A stretch of DNA of 64,000 nucleotides, taken from assembly GCA_022457155.1 (NCBI GenBank), contig JAJGOT010000194.1, forward strand, positions 447,001 to 511,000, written 5' to 3'. Within the stretch, counting starts at the first letter, position 1. Each line of letters begins with the position of its first letter. Below the pieces are notes generated by a model. The model had not been told where the DNA came from and made no database searches. It was given only the letters and a program-made list of their open reading frames with translations. The position numbers and the translations under genes are program-made. The stretch comes from Cladopsammia gracilis. Its lineage: Eukaryota; Cnidaria; Anthozoa; Scleractinia; Dendrophylliidae. Below are positions 29,117-40,539 of this stretch, piece by piece.

Positions 29117-29432
29117 ATTCCATAGCTCAGAAGGAGGTCGGACACCTTATTGAGACTTATATAACGGAGTAACTGCTTAGCTTTCAGTTGAGGTTGGGGT
29201 TAGCAGTTTATATAGTTAAATTTAGGACTAAGTAACCCGAGAAGCTAGGTGGTACAGTGGTACGGTAGGCTATGTAAGCCTAAGCCTAGCTGAGGTCACA
29301 GGTTCAATCCTGAGTGGGGATTTTAGATTTTCTGTTTTACACTTAAAAATTTATTGAAAATAAAATTCTAAGTGTCGACATTACGTTATATAATTCTCAA
29401 TAAGTGTCCGACCTCCTTCTGAGCTATGGTAG
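29117..29432. mobile_element. Inverted-repeat element enclosing a tRNA-like SINE segment
   Basis: Ends of about 48 bp (CATAGCTCAGAAGGAGGTCG and complement) are inverted. Near-direct flanks TAGATT/TAGACT may be a target duplication. The interior 29247-29320 has an A-box-like GGTGGTACAGTGGTA and a B-box-like GGTTCAATCC at about tRNA spacing. Confidence 0.7.
29247..29320 (+). ncRNA. tRNA-like Pol III promoter segment (SINE head)
   Basis: A-box TAGGTGGTACAGTGG and B-box GGTTCAATCC are separated by about 45 bases. No clean cloverleaf with matching acceptor arm could be drawn, so this is called tRNA-derived and not a tRNA gene. Confidence 0.45.
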
Positions 29433-29442
29433 ACTCTACCTA

Positions 29443-29843
29443 CAGTAAAAACCCGCAAGTAAGAACCTGCATTTTCCCCAAGTTAGCCTAAACAGGTTCT
29501 TACATAAATGGTAATTAGCACAAATTTAGGCTATTTAGGTTCTTAAATATGTTCTTATTTTCTGAAGAAAAAAAAATACATTGTAGCTAATAGAATTTAG
29601 TGGTATTCAGCCTATTCCTTATATAAAATCTGGCATACCAAGTAAGTATTTATGTAAAAATGACTATCATAAGAAAAATTGAAGCACTGATCACACAACA
29701 TAACATTATATACATATACTCTTATTTGCCCAAGTGAACTGTACACATTTTTTATAAAGATTTTACAAAATAAGATCCTGTTTCAAATTTTAGGCTAAAC
29801 AGGTTCTTCAGAAAACTAGGTTCTTACTTGCGGGTTTTTACTG
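29443..29843. mobile_element. Tc1/mariner-type MITE, CAGTAAAAACCCGC termini
   Basis: 401 bp with inverted ends CAGTAAAAACCCGCAAGTAA and complement, TA on both sides. The AACAGGTTCTTA motif is repeated internally near both ends. No coding capacity. Confidence 0.88.
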
Positions 29844-30134
29844 TATAGGAGCATGGTAAACAAAGATGGCGGATGGTAAACGGTACGCGATCTATCGAAA
29901 GGACCTTTTGGTTTCAAAGAAGATGAAGTGGAATGGTGAAAAGCCTCATACGCAAAACGAGACGCCGCCAAAGTTTCCACTCGCGGTGCACCCTCCCCCG
30001 AGCTTCGCATTTTTTGCAAATCTGACGTACACTTAGTTTCACGCGTGATACAGCGCGCGCGCTGTTGGCTTTCATGTGATGCACGCGTAATGCGCAGAAC
30101 GCATGCGCACTAACAATGGGAGACACCCTAGGTC

Positions 30135-31406
30135 CATTCTCGTCCCCAGAGCTCCACGGTTTTTTTTTAAATTGCGTCTCGTGTAGCTCTGGTAACGGAC
30201 AAAAATTTGAATTTTTTGATTGGCCGTTCAAAATGAATGCGCAACAAGGTAAAAAAATTTACGCCTCTACGCATAAGGTTTTAGTTCCGGTTGAATTTCA
30301 AATGTTGAAGTCCTATGACTACATCAACAAAACCAACGTTTTAATTTCAACACATTCAACGACCAATGTCACCCAGTTTTGTTTGGTTTAGCAGGTAAAG
30401 ATACGGCTGCTAAATTTCAAAGTATAACGGGATCTGATTGTCGCTGAATATGAGCGATTTGTTTCCGAAAATAATCAGTATGTGTCTTGGACGACGAAGC
30501 TATAAACGGCCACGAATATTAAAGAAGCATGTTGCTTGCAACAGGGACGAGTACATGTACTGAAGGAGAGGCAGAAATCCTGAAGAAAACCCAAGGGTGA
30601 AAAGAAATATTACCACTAGGTTACCCATTTTTAATAACAACAACAACAACGCTATCAGCACTCTCGTAAGCAAGTTATATTTTCTTTATTAGGTTATACT
30701 CTTTGCTACACACTCTTAAACCAAATTTGTTAAAACAAATCGACAGCTAAGAACTTTTTTGTTGTTAAATTAAATTTCTTATTTTAAGAATTTAATTCTT
30801 ATTTTAAGAAAACTTTCTTCCTTAAAATCAATTTCTTAAGACTTAAAGTAAGAATTAAATTCTTAAAATAATAAATTTAATTTAACAACAAAAAAGTTCT
30901 TACCTGTCGATTTGTTTTTACAAATTTGGTTCTTAAAATAACAATTCAGTCGAGTTTAAGAGTGACAACTTGAAATACAAATCTAGGGAAACGAAGGTCC
31001 CTCGAAGCCCAATTAAAATAACATAAAACGAATGCAAAACAAAAATTCCTCGATATTTCTTACCACTGTTCGATGAAATAAGCCTAATCAATGACCACAG
31101 CTGTCCCATCAACTGATTTGGTCGGATATGATAGCGTTCAGTGGCGAAACGATAAATAGACAGCTCTCAAACGAAAGAAATCGGTTGACTTCTCGAGTAA
31201 TTTCTAAAACCAGTAGGCAAAATACAAAGACAATCTTTCTTCTAAATAACAGCAGCACGTAAAGCTTTTCTTCTTTCCTTTTTAGCGCGATGTTTTCCTG
31301 TAATTGTTCAAGTCTTGTACAGTTCTTTCGAACGCCATTCCACACACACAACAGTCTCGTCTCCAGAGCTCAATCAAACGAAATGAGGGCTCTGGGGACG
31401 AGAATG
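30135..31406. repeat. Possible DNA element with CATTCTCGTCCCCAGAGC ends
   Basis: CATTCTCGTCCCCAGAG at 30135 and its complement at 31390-31406 could be termini of a 1.27-kb element. No convincing target duplication was seen, so two unrelated fragments are also possible. It contains a palindromic MITE at 30711-30964. Confidence 0.4.
30711..30964. mobile_element. Palindromic MITE, CACTCTTAAAC termini
   Basis: 254-bp near-palindrome. CACTCTTAAACCAAATTTGT and GAACTTTTTTGTTGTTAAAT on the left are mirrored on the right. Its AT-rich centre also folds. No coding sequence. Confidence 0.8.
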
Positions 31407-31867
31407 CACACACGAAAGTTCCGGTTTCTGGCATTGAGCAAGCGCAATAGTACATTAATGCATTAGGCATGCGCTAACGGATGTCGTGGATTACACGGAG
31501 GATATGTTGGTTCCTACCGACTCTCCCTCAGTTTCCCCTCGGCTCGTTCGCTCGCTCCAGTCTCGCCGAGCTTGTTTTCGTGATTAGCTCGCCCGCTTAG
31601 GTGAAGTCACGCGAAGTCGATTAATTTATGCTACCTTTGTTACCTGTGAAAAATTAGTTCTCTGGTCAAAGGAAAGCTTCTATTGAAATAATTGTTTCTT
31701 GTGAATCCATTTAGTAAACTTCTCGCGATCGCTTCGTGCTTCGTATCAGCGCCGCCATTTCTCTCAGCCGCATCTTGAATTGCATCATGAAAGGGGAGTA
31801 TAATTCACGAGATCAGATTCAGCAGCCAATCAAAAATCGATATAAAAATATGGCAAAAGGTCACGGC
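31407..31867. other. No gene recognised
   Basis: Mixed-composition intergenic DNA with no supported exon or clear repeat end. Confidence 0.4.
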
Positions 31868-31999
31868 TAGCCTGCGTGGCAGGCGTTCGAAAGGGAAGGG
31901 GAAGAATTTAGGCGTGTGAGAACGCGAAGAGCGCGCGAGGAAGCGCACCTGAATTCTCCCCCTTCCCCTCCCCTCTTCGAACGCCTGCCACGCAGGCTG
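31868..31999. mobile_element. Second palindromic TAGCCTGCGTGG MITE, 9-bp target duplication
   Basis: 132 bp, same ends as 18875-18978, flanked by GGTCACGGC at 31859-31867 and 32000-32008. Two independent copies each with a perfect 9-bp duplication define the ends of the family securely. Confidence 0.9.
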
Positions 32000-32008
32000 G
32001 GTCACGGC

Positions 32009-32747
32009 TTTCCATACAAACAGGGCGATGTTTCCAAGATACTAGGCCGGTAGTTCGAGGACTACGACGCCAGGTACTCTCAGGGTAACCTTTCCTTGCG
32101 TTAAGCATGAGAGGGACTGCTAGCGGTTAACTTTCATCCATTATTACATCTGATGATCCAGCCCGGGCACGGCTAGTTTTAATCTGTGATCAGGCATGTT
32201 TTTTTTTTGGTGTGAATGGGGTATTAGTTCGGTTGTTATTTACAAAACGCGAAGTTGACTTTTGTTGTCTTAAACCAAAGTGCAGAAATCTCGGCAAACT
32301 GAGCGGGTCTCGCATTAACATGCTGCAATTGGTGGAAAAATACATAAGACGCCATTCTTACAAGGGCGTACAGCTACATTGAATAAATGAAGAGTTTTGG
32401 AGCAGGGATAGAAAATGTACTAGATTATAATTACATATTTAATCATAATATTCTTGATTCCTTTTTTTGTCCTTTAAAACACTCCTAGAAACCACAAAAA
32501 GTTCATAAAATATCACATAACTTCAATCGGGGAGAAGAGGGGAGAAGAGGTGTTGCAATCACTATTTTCCCTACCTTTTCTTTTACTCAGTGGACGTAAA
32601 GAAACACCCCTTTCATGCTAGGCTCCCTCATATCCACTATAGCAGACTCCTAACACTAAAAGGGATGTTCCTCCCCTAGGATGAAATGGGGATCCGGAAA
32701 TTTGACCTAAGACAAAATGTAAGAGACCCTTGATTATAGCTCTACAG
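32009..32747. other. No feature recognised
   Basis: Nothing supported beyond a GGGGAGAAGAGG direct repeat near 32530. Confidence 0.4.
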
Positions 32748-32890
32748 AATAAAACAAACTGGATGCAAGGCTGGCTCTACGGCAATGGGCTGATTTATTT
32801 ACTGACCAATATTTCAGCAAACAAAATTAGGCCATTGAATTAAATCAGCCCACCGCCGTAGCGCCAGCCTTGCATTCAGTTTGTTTTATT
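32748..32890. mobile_element. Small palindromic element, AATAAAACAAACTG ends
   Basis: 143-bp inverted repeat: AATAAAACAAACTGGATGCA on the left, complement on the right, each arm about 50 bp with AAGGCTGGC / GCCAGCCTT. Non-coding. Confidence 0.7.
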
Positions 32891-32896
32891 ACACTT

Positions 32897-33345
32897 TAAG
32901 TGACCTCTGGCTCAAGCATCTCTACATTGGAGATCAACCGAACCAGTGCATTTCATTTACGCGTTGATGGTGCAGACCTGTGCATTCTACAGAATACATT
33001 TATCTTTAAGTGACCTGTGGCTCAAGCATCTCTACATTGGAGATCAGGCAAAACCGAACCAGTGCATTTCATTTACGCGTTGATGACGTAGACCTGTGCA
33101 TTCAAAGGTTTCTACAGAATACATTTATCTTTTTGAGGGGGGGGTGGGGGTGGGGGCGGGTTGGGGCAGTGGATACGTGTTTAAGTGACGTGTGGCTCAA
33201 GCATCTCTACATTGGAGATCAGGCAAAACCAAACCAGTGCATTTTATTTACGCGTTGATGGTGCAGACCTGTGCATTCAAAGGTTTCTACAGAATACATT
33301 TATCTTTTAAGGGGGTGGGGGTGGGGGCGGGTTGGGGCAGGGGAT
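32897..33345 (+). repeat. Three tandem copies of a ~110-175-bp unit
   Basis: Units begin near AAGTGAC(C/G)T(C/G)TGGCTCAAGC (about 32897, 33007 and 33183) and share CATCTCTACATTGGAGATCA and TACGCGTTGATG. Units 2 and 3 have a G-rich tail (GGGGTGGGGG) that unit 1 lacks. Confidence 0.85.
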
Positions 33346-34740
33346 ACGTGCTTCGTGGCCTGGTTGGAATTCTTTCAATAATATTTACATTACCCAGTCA
33401 TCATTTTTACAAGAAAGTGCGTTGTAAAAGCCAAACATACAAGATTTTTGCAAAAATTGCATGAAAAGTAGCTTAGGACAACAGTTTGGTTATTTTTTTA
33501 GCTGTACTTGTTCCCATTCACAGAAATGTTCTGCGCGCACTTTCAAAGGTCGTGACAGCATTTTCTAACAATCATGTTCATAAATGGTATGTGACACGGA
33601 TCTCATATAAGGGTCTTTGGTTTGCTTATTCTGTGGGGAGCCAATATGCAGAGTATAAGAGGACATCTGCTAGCATCATTTCTTTACTCTTTGCGGCTTA
33701 TGCATTTGAAGCATAGCAGAGTATCATTAATGTCTCCCAAACATAAAACTTGATTTGTTCTTTCTGCAGACAGTGAGCGTACGATCAGAGGATCGATGCT
33801 ACCATATACATGCCAAACACCCCTCCTACAAACAGTAAACTTATATCAACCACTGTCTTGCAGATATCATCATCAGTGAGTGATAATTAACGCGTCAGGT
33901 TTGATGTGGTAACATACATAACATAACACTTTATTTCTGCTCCAATCATGTTCACGAGTTGTAAACCTGTTTAAGTCCTAGCGTCTAATGGATTGCTAAC
34001 TTACCGTGATAAAAGCTTTAAAATATTCTAAAAAAAAAAACAGAAAACAAGATGGTAGGCATCAAAATTTTAAAATATTAAAATGTAAAATGCTAAAAAA
34101 AGAAAAATATATATAATAACAATTTAAAAATTAGTTATTCTGTAAAAATTCTCTTCTAATTTGTTTTAAGTATTGAGGTTTGATGCACAGCGCATTTCGT
34201 TCTTTAAACTGTTCCAATTAAAGCAAAGGGTGCATCATATCTGAAGGAGTTCAATCCGCCAGTTGTAGTGAAAACTCTCGGAAAGCAGTAATGCAGTCAT
34301 CTTGTTTTCTCCTGTTTGCTAGACTTGACATACGAGTCTTCTTCAATAGCTGTCATATGCAAGGGAGGTGTAAGTCATTTTTACTTTCTCAGGGTGCAAA
34401 GCTGGCCCTTCGACCAAGTTGTAACTAGAATGTACTAGCCCGATGGTCTTTCTGTCTATTCTGTAATCTAATCTTAATCATACTTTTTTCCACGAACAAA
34501 AATGTCCTAAAAAAAACTGGACTTTTCCGTCGGGCAAGCGAAGAATAGCGGAATCCACTAGTCCGACAGGAAAATCCGCTAACCCTAGTCTTAAAATCTT
34601 TTTATTTTTATTTTTACATCACTGGTGATTAGGTGATTACCAACTCTTAAACATCACCAAAAACTGTGTGCTGCGAAAGCATTTAACAGAATGTTTCATC
34701 ACAAACCCTGAAAGGCTGAAAGCAGAACCAAGTAATATGG
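33346..34740. other. No feature recognised
   Basis: AT-rich DNA without supported exon or element ends. Confidence 0.4.
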
Positions 34741-35336
34741 CGATTTTCAATTGAGTGTCAAAAGTTATTTTGTAATTCCTTTTTTTGCATTGCTACGCTT
34801 TGTGATTGGCTAAAAATCTCGCGCCAGTTTCTCAACCAATCAGAAGTAAAACCAAAACCAATCGTGACTTAGGTCTCGTCCACACTACGCCGGATAAATT
34901 TGAAAACGCAACACAAATTTTCCGTTCACACTTAAAGGCCTAGCCGGAGTTTTAAACTTCATTAACTCTGGAAAGCGTTTTCGAAAAGTTCCATTTTCAA
35001 AATGTGTTCCGTCCAAACTAAAACGCCTAGCCGGGTTTTCAAATTTATCCTCTTTGAAGAGTGTTTTCGAAAAGTTCAGTCTTCGTTCATTTTCGGTGAA
35101 CAATTAATCCGGATTAGTGTGGACGGTAGGCCTAACCGTAAGAATAAAAGCTGTGTCATTAAATTTATCCGGCGTAGTGTGGACGGGGCCATTTTACTCG
35201 CACGCGTTTTCCCGCGCTTGGAGGCGGCTACATGTATTTGCTCCGAGTTCTGATTGGTTCATTGGATTGTCTGCGTCTCTTGTGATTGGCCAGACTGATT
35301 ACTTTGGTTTTGGTTTTACGCCACTCAAATGAACTT
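34741..35336. mobile_element. TATAGAGCGG-family MITE split by a second MITE
   Basis: Same family as 7973-8262 (GGCTAAAAATCTCGCGCC and ACGCGTTTTCCCGCGCTTGG are shared), but divided by the insertion at about 34872-35195. The outer ends are less well preserved (ATTTTCAATTGAGTG on the left). Confidence 0.75.
34872..35195. mobile_element. MITE with CGTCCACACTACGCCGGATA termini
   Basis: About 320 bp with inverted ends CGTCCACACTACGCCGGATA and complement; internal repeats of the CGAAAAGTT and CCTAGCCGG motifs run in both orientations. The host MITE at 7973-8262 provides the empty site (CGTGACTTCCTCGC). Confidence 0.85.
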
Positions 35337-35354
35337 CACTTTCAGTCTATTGAT

Positions 35355-35659
35355 CAGGGGCGTAGCCAGCTTTTAGAAGAGTTGTAGGCCTGGCCATCCG
35401 GTCCGCAAGGGCCAGGACCGCTTCTAGGGGGTTCCAGGACGGCATATCCCCCGGAAAATTTTTCGATATTGGCCCATGAAAATGCTTTATCCTTCCCTTT
35501 CTGGTGATTTTATGTGTATCTTGACAGCACCGAGATCCTAATATTTGACAAAAGAGAATGGATTTGGATTTTTCATTTCCAATTCTTAAAAATGTAACAC
35601 AAGTGAGCTGAAAATTTGTAGGCCCGGGCCTACGGGCCTATAGGCTGGCTACGCCACTG
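35355..35659. mobile_element. hAT-like MITE with CAGKGGCGTAGCCAGC ends
   Basis: 305 bp, inverted ends CAGGGGCGTAGCCAGC and GCTGGCTACGCCACTG, flanked by TATTGAT on both sides (35348-35354, 35660-35666). CAGNGG ends with a 7-8-bp duplication suit hAT. Non-coding. Confidence 0.8.
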
Positions 35660-35814
35660 TATTGATGGTTAAATATACAACATACACTAAGGCCTAAGTT
35701 AGAACTTATTCATGTAATTTTTTTGAAGTTTGCCGACACGAGTTTGTGAAATTAAGTTTGTCGTGTGAGCGGTTTTATTGCGTTTTTATCTCGTGCTTAC
35801 TTTATCCGGGGGGC

Positions 35815-35938
35815 GATACTCAACAGACGTTAGGGTAGGGATGTGCGGTCGGATCATACTCAACAGACGTTAGGGTAGGGATGTGCGGTCGGATCATACT
35901 CAACAGACGTTAGGGTAGGGATGTGCAGTCGGATCGCT
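35815..35938 (+). repeat. 40-bp tandem repeat, three units
   Basis: Three copies of a unit beginning ATACTCAACAGACGTTAGGG, period 40, with a single G/A change in the last unit. Confidence 0.9.
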
Positions 35939-38160
35939 CAAACCCTGACCCTGTTTCAGACACACTGACTTTTTAATTTCTCTATACCCAGTTTAAGACA
36001 GCATGCATCTGATTTTTGAGACCCCGTCTAAGACATATTCCCACTGTCTTTGTTATAATGTAATTAAACTTGGCATCAACGACGAAGTGAACGAAAGTCA
36101 GCGCCAACAAAACACTGCTAAAAAGTTGGCTAGGCTTGTGGTGAGGTTTCTTTCAACTAATATATTTGCTTATCCTATTTGAGATATTAGGCAATGTAAA
36201 GATAACCCGTTCACGACAGCAATTGATGAATCAATACCCCGTTCAAGACAACCCCCCTGAAAACATTCGGCTGTCAGGCCGCGCGTCCCCGTTAGGCCAG
36301 ATATGGGGGTACCCCCTTGGGGAAACAAACTTTAAAACTCAGCATCCGCCCACCAAAAGGCGCCTGCAAAGAAGATTATTTATGGTTGATATAATTGTTA
36401 ACTGAGATATCATTGGACTCGTACTTGAATTATCGTGTCTAATCCCCACACCTACCCCCTTGACAAATGACTACAGGCTGGGATCCAACCCCGTAGTTAT
36501 GTTGTCAGGAGGGCGAGAGTGGGAAGCAGACCATTAGCGGTAATGTAAAAATAAACGTGAAACTGCAAAGGACCGCAAACGATAATGCTGCTAACGGTAT
36601 ACGTAGGATCTGTGGAAGACCTAACCAGACAAAAACTGAACAAACATACAATAAACTGCAGGGCTGATCTGACTACGTAAAAAAAGGCTTTGCGAGACAC
36701 CATCACGACAGAAACCGATAAAGTGGGATCGCAACCGTGGACAGCCGTTTCGTTGTTATTGCAACTCATAAGCACGGTACGTGTAGCGAACTAAACATTT
36801 CTTACTGACAAAACCTTGTTAACGACTCTGATACAGTTAATTTCTTACAGTTTCAAACTAACCTCTGCGTCCTTACGCACACATGAATTCGTATCCGGCG
36901 GCTTGTCTTCATTTCCGGAGATTACGCTTTTTAAAAAGCAAAATAGAAGGAGAGTTTACAACCGCGCGGTTCGCGACATCTCACCGATCTTCTGGTCAGA
37001 AGTCGCAGATGAAACAGAAGACTGGGACGAGACATTGAAGTTTCCTCAACTGCCTTTATTTTATTCATTCCAGCTTTCTCTGGATGGAAGGCCATTCCAT
37101 TCCAAAAATTACTTGGGGATCATTTCGGGGCCAGTGTGAAAAGAATGGGGATCATTTCGGAGGCTCACAAATCACATCTTATTAACAAAGCGAATACTTT
37201 AGATCATAACGCGCCCAGGGGAGGGAGGGGGGGGGGGGGGCGCTCTTTATATTTTGGGGTGCTGGTGTTCCACAAGAGAGAATTACCATTTTCTCTTCTT
37301 TGCCACTGCAACTCTGAATCCATTACCTTGACCAGACCACGTTCAGCCGCATTTTGCAACCCTTTTCAATATACTAGGCACAAAAAATTCCTATCCTATT
37401 TTTTAGAAACTCTATCCTCGTCAACTTACCGGTAAATGACACCCATTCTAGACCAGAACTCTCTGATTTCTATATCTTATTCCGAATTAAACTACTTGAA
37501 AACCATACCCTTAACAGCGGCACCTGATACCCGTAGCTTATAAATAAGAATACCACTCCCCCCCATCCCCCCTTATGGGCTAAAGGGATGAACAAATGTA
37601 ATAAAATGTAATGCAAATTTGCAATTTTGTAATTATCTTTCACTGTTTGATTTTCTGTATTATGAAATTCTTCTGTATAATGAAATTCTTCTGTATAATG
37701 AAACTCTTCTCTATTGTGAAATTCTCTTTATATAGACTTATAGCAATATTTATTTCAATTTAGGGAGACAGAAGTTTGAATGCCACAAATACAAAGTGCA
37801 GAAGTGCAGAGGACCACTCAAAACTTTCGTGGTAACTTTGTTTCCGGATCTCGTTAAAGAAGGGATGGTTATAAGAGACGTCACTCAAAGTTTATTGAGA
37901 ACGAACAACTCAAAATGTAAATCTAGTACGGAATTAAAAGCAGATTTAATAGCCAAGTAATTGTGGTCTTGATCCATGGGTGGGGCATTTCCACACTTTT
38001 GTGAGATTGTTGTATATATGGGCTATCCCCACCGTGGGGAATTTGCAATTGTACGAAGAGAAAATGACAAATCCCCGTCAAATGTCGGAGGATGGGGAAT
38101 GCTGAGGCTTGGAATTGACTGAGTCATTACTTCAGAAATCACAAACATATTTCACATTAA
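35939..38160. other. No secure gene; short satellite at 37.65 kb
   Basis: A 17-bp period (TATAATGAAATTCTTCTG) repeats about four times at 37658-37728. A 65-codon open stretch after a plausible acceptor (37763-37960) matches no family I recognise. A poly-G run lies near 37209-37220. Confidence 0.4.
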
Positions 38161-38199
38161 CGCGCGTAGCTAGCGGGTTTTGTTGGCGAACGTGATGCT

Positions 38200-38265
38200 G
38201 AATAGGCCATTTCCGAGTTGCCTTTAGCCTCTCTATCAAAGCGAGGCTAGGTGCGAAACCTTTCA

Positions 38266-38296
<31 letters not shown>

Positions 38297-38392
38297 GAAA
38301 ACTCATTTTCATATGAAAGGTTGTGCACCTAGCCTCGCTTTGACAACGAGGCGTAACGTAACTCGGAAATGGCCTATTCGAGAGCGCCGAAG
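38200..38392. mobile_element. Palindromic MITE, GAATAGGCCATTTCCGAGTT ends
   Basis: The left end GAATAGGCCATTTCCGAGTT pairs with the right end AACTCGGAAATGGCCTATTC. An inner stem CATATGAAAATGAGTTTTCA with complement surrounds a TTTGCATGTGAA loop. The homology of 38160-38185 to the complement of 38460-38495 suggests it sits inside a further inverted pair. Confidence 0.75.
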
Positions 38393-38759
38393 CCGCGAGG
38401 AGAATGAAGAGGCTTCCGCGCTCGTTTTTGCGACTTAGCCGCTCGCGAATCAATTCAGCATCTCGCGCGCCAACAAAACCCCCAGCTACGCAGGCTAATT
38501 TCACATGATTTTTTGCTACTAGCTGTGCATCTGTCAAATGATGGAGAGCACAAGAAAGGCGTAAAATAGCCACGGTCCCTGTGGTCATCATTGATTAGCT
38601 TCAGTTAAAAAGGAAATACATTTTTTTTTTTGTAGGAACCTTGAAATATGAGGCAGAGATTGGCCAAAATTTTAAGAACGTGCTAAGAACGTACCCAGGC
38701 TGAGATTTTGTTGAGAACGACTTTATTCTGTCCTCTGATTATTACAATTATTTAACTAA

Positions 38760-38879
38760 GGCCCGGTTCAAACGTCGAACTTCACATGTGCCGAACCTAA
38801 TGCAAATGAGAAAAATCTATTGTTCTTGCTCATTTGCATTAGATTCGGCACATGTGAAGTTCGACGTTTGAACCGGGCC
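38760..38879. mobile_element. 120-bp near-perfect palindrome with TAA duplication
   Basis: GGCCCGGTTCAAACGTCGAA and onward is mirrored by the second half; only a few positions and a ~20-bp centre differ. TAA lies on both sides (38757-38759, 38880-38882). GGCCCGGTTC-type ends with TWA duplication are typical of PIF/Harbinger-type MITEs. Confidence 0.85.
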
Positions 38880-39215
38880 TAAGAATAAAATAGAGTGTAA
38901 TAGTTTGGTCACAGATAATTTACAGTCCAAATGAGCCTAAAATGATTGAATTTTTCCGACATTGCAGGTCGTTTACATATTTTAAAATAGCAAATATGTA
39001 TAAAAATAAGAAAATTGCCTGAACTTGGCCCATTTTTACTTTCTTTCATTCAGAACTAATATTTACTGAAATACTGTATAATTTATTTTAAGAACATTGT
39101 AACACTGGAAATTGAACAGCCATATAACTGTATAAACATGTCCTCAAATATTGGACATAAACATACAAAAACAATGTCTTACTAAAGCGCTTACCATTTG
39201 CCAGAATTGGCCTAC

Positions 39216-39520
39216 AGATCAGTCAGTTTGTAACTAGAATGCGGCTTACATGAAGACCTGTTCCTACTAGTACATCAAAAGAATGCATAATATTTACCAA
39301 TAGACCAGTCTGGTCACCAGATCAGTCAGTTTGTAACTAGAATGCGGCTTATTGAAGACCTGTTCCTACAAGTACATCAAAAGAATGCATAATATTTACC
39401 AATAGACCAGTCTGGTCGCCAGATCAGTCAGTTTGTAACTAGAATGCGGCTTATTGAAGACCTGTTCCTACTAGTCCATCAAAAGAATGCATAATATTTA
39501 CCAATAGACCAGTCTGGTCG
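39216..39520 (+). repeat. ~102-bp tandem repeat, three units
   Basis: Units begin GATCAGTCAGTTTGTAACTA near 39216, 39320 and 39422 and are almost identical. Confidence 0.9.
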
Positions 39521-39680
39521 ACCAGTTCTGAGATATAATGGCAAAATATTTACGAATTGAGCGGTCTGGCGGACCAGTTCTGAAAAATAATGGCAAAATA
39601 TTTACGAATTGGGCGGTCCGGCCGACCAGTTCTGACAAATAATGGCATAATATTTACGAATTGAGCGGTGCTTCCGCCAA
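39520..39680 (+). repeat. ~59-bp tandem repeat, three units
   Basis: Units share CCAGTTCTGA(C/G/A)A(A/T)ATAATGGC and ATATTTACGAATTG(A/G)GCGG. They merge into the next, larger duplication. Confidence 0.85.
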
Positions 39681-40225
39681 TTCCTACAAACGTTAATCTT
39701 CCTAATTTTTTCTCGCATACATTGAACACAAGTTCTGTATATTAAGAACTTTTAAAACAGTAACTTTCATAATATACATACATCACACGGAAAACGTTAA
39801 ACATGCAGCGAACGGCCTATTAAAGGAAATAAAATTCGCCTATTTCATCAGTTCAACAAATTTTTTGATTTGAATCAAACAACATTGCGGGCAGTAGAAT
39901 TAACGGCAAAATATTTACGAATTGAGCGGTCCGGCCGACCAGTTCTGACAAATAATGGCATAATATTTACGAATTGAGCGGTGCTTCCGCCAATTCTTAC
40001 AAACGTTAATCTTCCTAATTTTTGATTTAACCTTTTCTCGCATACATTGAACACAAGTTCTGTATATTTAGAACTTTTAAAACAGTAACTTTCATAATAT
40101 ACATACATCACACGGAAAACGTTAAACATGCAGCGAACGGCCTATTAAAGGAAATAAAATTCGCCTATTTCATTCAACAATTTTTTTGATTTGAATCAAA
40201 CAACATTGCGGGCAGAAGAATTAAC
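39595..40225 (+). repeat. ~315-bp tandem duplication
   Basis: 39595-39906 and 39907-40225 are nearly identical, e.g. CACACGGAAAACGTTAAACA occurs in both, with a few small indels. No coding sequence. The stretch after it up to 40539 is the 3' flank of the receptor gene. Confidence 0.85.
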
Positions 40226-40539
40226 GGTTTTAAAACTTAACAAATTTCTTTTGCTTTTACGGGAAAAGTTTTCATTTTCTTGCAACATAAAGTTAATGTT
40301 GCGTATAAAAACAATAAAGTTTATAAACTGGCTTCTTGGTAGCTTTGAAACCAACAAAGCTAAATGATTAAAAAGCTTGGTTTCTAAAGCCCGCTCCGTG
40401 ATTTTAAAAGGTTTCTTTTTTGAAATTTACGCGTTTCATTCGTTGCCACCCGCGTATTTTAAAATGAAACATTTCAGCGTCGCTCTGGTCAAAAAGTGCA
40501 GGGAAAATTAGAGAAGAAGAAAACCGAAAGGGCTTCAAC

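Noticed and set aside
37763..37960. 65-codon open stretch after a plausible acceptor, Cys and Lys rich
   Set aside because: No family recognised and no upstream exon; length is within chance.
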